A stretch of 64,000 nt of DNA from Flavobacterium tibetense (GTDB lineage: Bacteria; Bacteroidota; Bacteroidia; Flavobacteriales; Flavobacteriaceae), in the NCBI RefSeq assembly GCF_003293845.1, contig NZ_QLST01000003.1, forward strand, positions 1 to 64,000. The letters run 5' to 3'. The notes under the pieces were generated by a model. The model did not search any database. It saw nothing but the letters and a program-made list of their open reading frames with translations, and was not told where the DNA came from. This document shows, one piece after another, positions 62,122-64,000 of the stretch (position 1 is its first letter; each line of letters opens with the position of its first letter). A program made the translations under genes and the position numbers.

Positions 62122-62571
62122 ATGAGTATTCAAATTGGAGATAAAGTCCCTAGTTTTACAGCCAAAAAGCAAGATGGTGGTACTTTTGATTTGAATGATT
62201 ATTTGGGAAAACCTTTGGTAATTTATTTTTATCCCAAAGATTTTACGCCAGGTTGTACTACACAAGCGTGTAGTTTTCGTGATTTTTACCAAGATTTTCA
62301 AGATTTAGGTGCTGAAGTTATTGGAATTTCTGGTGATACCGCTGCTTCTCATGAGGCTTTTCAATCGAAATACAAGTTGCCTTTTATTCTACTTTCTGAT
62401 TACGATAGAAAAATTAGAAAAGCTTTCGGGGTTCCTACGAGTTTATTCGGTTTGTTGCCGGGTCGTGTAACGTATGTGGTTCATCCCGATGGAACTATAA
62501 AAATGGTTTTTAATAGCATGAGTGCCAAAAATCATATTACTAAGGCTTTGGAAATGGTTCGTGAATTTTAA
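62122..62571 (+). CDS. bcp: Peroxiredoxin (BCP type)
   Basis: A thiol peroxidase of 149 residues. The peroxidatic Cys is Cys45 in DFTPGCTTQACSFRD and the resolving Cys is Cys50, five residues later, as in the atypical 2-Cys BCP/PrxQ group. VIGISGDTAASHEAF and GRVTYVVHPDGTI are also typical. It is next to the PTPS/QueD-family gene, probably in one operon. A terminator follows. Confidence 0.9.
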   Translation: MSIQIGDKVPSFTAKKQDGGTFDLNDYLGKPLVIYFYPKDFTPGCTTQACSFRDFYQDFQDLGAEVIGISGDTAASHEAFQSKYKLPFILLSDYDRKIRKAFGVPTSLFGLLPGRVTYVVHPDGTIKMVFNSMSAKNHITKALEMVREF

Positions 62572-62596
62572 AAGTAGTTTATAAAAACTTTATAAA

Positions 62597-62626
62597 AAAA
62601 CCTCAATTGTATTAAATTGAGGTTTT
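62597..62626. terminator. Bidirectional terminator at 62.6 kb
   Basis: Perfect hairpin with 12-base arms AAAACCTCAATT (62597-62608) and AATTGAGGTTTT (62615-62626) and a 6-base loop, between convergent genes. Confidence 0.88.
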
Positions 62627-62630
62627 GTTT

Positions 62631-64000
62631 TTATTGGAATTGGTAGCCTGTTTCTTTCATTTGAGAAAAAGCATTTGTACCTAAATCTGTGGCTATTGCT
62701 CTTCCGTCTAGTTTAGAATTTACTGGGCTTTTCGCTTTTAAATATTCTTCTAGCGCTTGATGTAAGGTATAGGGTTGAATTGTGACATCTTTTGCATTTT
62801 TCATACGGCACATAGTTTCTAATGGTTCGCCGGTTCTGTTGCAAGACGCCATGGTGTAGGTCTTTTCTAAATCGAGCGGTTTGCCTTGAATTTTTATTTC
62901 TTAAATTCTTTTGCCGTTTTCTAATGAACTATTGAATTTAAGAGTTAGTCCTGAAAAGCGCACTAGCCAACCACCAAATCGATTTTCATATTCTTTGGCA
63001 AAGACATTGTTGATTTCTTTTTCCAGCCAATTTTTTATTTGATGTCCTGTTACCTTACCCGTTTTCATGTGTTCGTTTACGGGTAGCATTCGCCAGATAT
63101 CGTCTTTAGTAATTGCTTTTTTACCTGTTTCATCAGGAACAATTGGAACACCAAATCTAAAGCCATTTGAAGTTGCGAAATCGGCCCCTGTTTTCCATAG
63201 TAAGGCATCTGTAATTAGATTGTCCATTGGGTTTTCTACTACTAAATAACGGTATAAAGGTGTTGTGGTATGTCCTACTATTTGTTGCATTTCTTTTTGG
63301 TATGGCCTTAGCGCTTGATTCACTAATTTTTGTATTTTTAGATTTGCTTTTGTTTTTTCTGGATTAACATCCATTAGTTCGTATGAAAAATTTATCATTT
63401 TTTTATTTTTCATTTTGATGTCTAATTTTCCTAAAAACGAACCAAAAGCTCCAGGTTCCACTACATAGCTGTATTTGCCTTTGATTGGTTTTCTAATCCG
63501 TTCGTGTGTGTCGCTACCTAATATAAAATCGACCTCTTTTGTAATGGGATTGTTGGCAAGTTGAACTTGTTTGGCAATACCGATGTGTGTTATTAAAAAC
63601 AACAGCTCTACTTTTTCTTCCTTTTTTAGTTTGGAAATGAGGGTTTTTAAATTTTCTTGAACGGGTGTGAATTTAATCCCTTCGCTGTATTTTGGATTTT
63701 GTCTTTCGGGAATTTCTGGGTCGTTGTATGCGATAAACCCTATTTTAATTCCCTTTTTTTCTGTAATCCAATACGGAGGGAATAGTGGTTTTTGGGTTTC
63801 TTCATCGAACATATTCGCTGCAATTACATTCGAATTGTAATTGTTCATGATTTGTATCATGATTTTTTTTCCATAGATTACTTCCCAGTTTCCTGGAATC
63901 AGTAGGTCATATTCCATTGCTTGTACAATAGGTGGGAAAATACTTCCTTTTGAAAGCATGCTTGCACCACTTCCTTGAATTAGATCTCCAGCATCAATAA
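62631..64000 (-). pseudogene. 5'-nucleotidase/metallophosphatase family gene, partial, with in-frame stop
   Basis: The gene runs off the end of the window. The visible part encodes the end of a calcineurin-like phosphatase domain (DAGDLIQGS at the window edge, then LLIPGNWEV and ITHIGIAKQ) and a 5'-nucleotidase C-terminal domain (VGHTTTPLYRYLVVENPMDN, NGFRFGVPI, EHMKTGKVTGHQIKNWLEK). Translation stops at TAA 62901-62903 (NGKRI stop), but the same frame continues with EIKIQGKPLDLEKTYTMASCNRTGEP-type sequence, the normal end of the family, to a second stop at 62631. No frameshift is needed. The protein would lose about 90 residues. It may be inactive, or this may be a sequencing error. Confidence 0.75.

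Noticed and set aside
62852..62905. Frameshift in the 5'-nucleotidase-like gene
   Set aside because: The two parts are in the same frame (distance from 63959 to 62852 is a multiple of three); only a stop codon separates them.
1..64000. tRNA, rRNA, insertion sequences or prophage genes
   Set aside because: No cloverleaf sequence, rRNA segment, transposase, integrase or phage structural protein was recognised on either strand by reading alone.

Overview
The window looks like chromosomal DNA of a member of the Flavobacteriaceae, most likely Flavobacterium or a close relative. Four lines of evidence point there. The DNA is AT-rich. Four promoters have the Bacteroidetes form TTG-N19-TAnnTTTG. There is a PorV-like protein of the type IX secretion family. 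A zeaxanthin-type carotenoid cluster (crtI-crtB-crtZ) sits behind a B12-binding MerR regulator. No rRNA, tRNA, CRISPR array, phage or insertion sequence was recognised.

Bases 1-41641 form one large surface-glycan locus, all on the + strand. It opens with an ABC-2 glycan exporter (wzm, wzt). A tightly coupled set for a CMP-linked nonulosonic acid of the legionaminic type follows (legB, legC, neuD/legH-like, legI, legG, ptmE, legF; 3762-10585). Next come acyltransferases, many glycosyltransferases, wecB, a methyltransferase-like protein and a pyruvyltransferase-like protein. A second nonulosonate set follows (neuB2 at 20533; neuC2 and neuA2 at 22599-24457), then an asparagine-synthase-like amidotransferase, an MBOAT/SGNH-like O-acylation pair, more glycosyltransferases, a Wzy/WaaL-type membrane protein and a polyprenyl-phosphate sugar transferase at the end. 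Together these would activate unusual acidic sugars, assemble them on a lipid carrier, decorate the chain with acyl, pyruvyl or amide groups and export it.

Bases 41642-64000 are mostly household genes: a DUF4105 protein, a PorV-like protein, pssA, a GH25 lysozyme, the light/B12-controlled carotenoid cluster, lptB, tatC, kdsD, recQ, a cold-shock protein, idi, a PTPS/QueD-family enzyme and a BCP peroxiredoxin. The window ends inside a 5'-nucleotidase-like gene that carries an in-frame stop codon.

The intergenic DNA of the glycan locus is full of dispersed palindromic repeats with cores such as GAGCGGAGTCGA or GAGCTTGTCGAAG. Two cases stand out. At 21540-22530 a small GIY-YIG nuclease gene lies exactly between the two arms of one such palindrome, beside gene-less copies, which resembles an autonomous element with its miniature derivatives. 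At about 35200-35450 repeat copies lie in frame inside a glycosyltransferase gene and encode an extra linker of about 80 residues. Other points are a 32-codon remnant of an spsF-like cytidylyltransferase (3645-3743), an 84-bp near-identical repeat at 1-84 and 36063-36146, and a shared candidate operator at the promoters of the B12-MerR gene and crtI.
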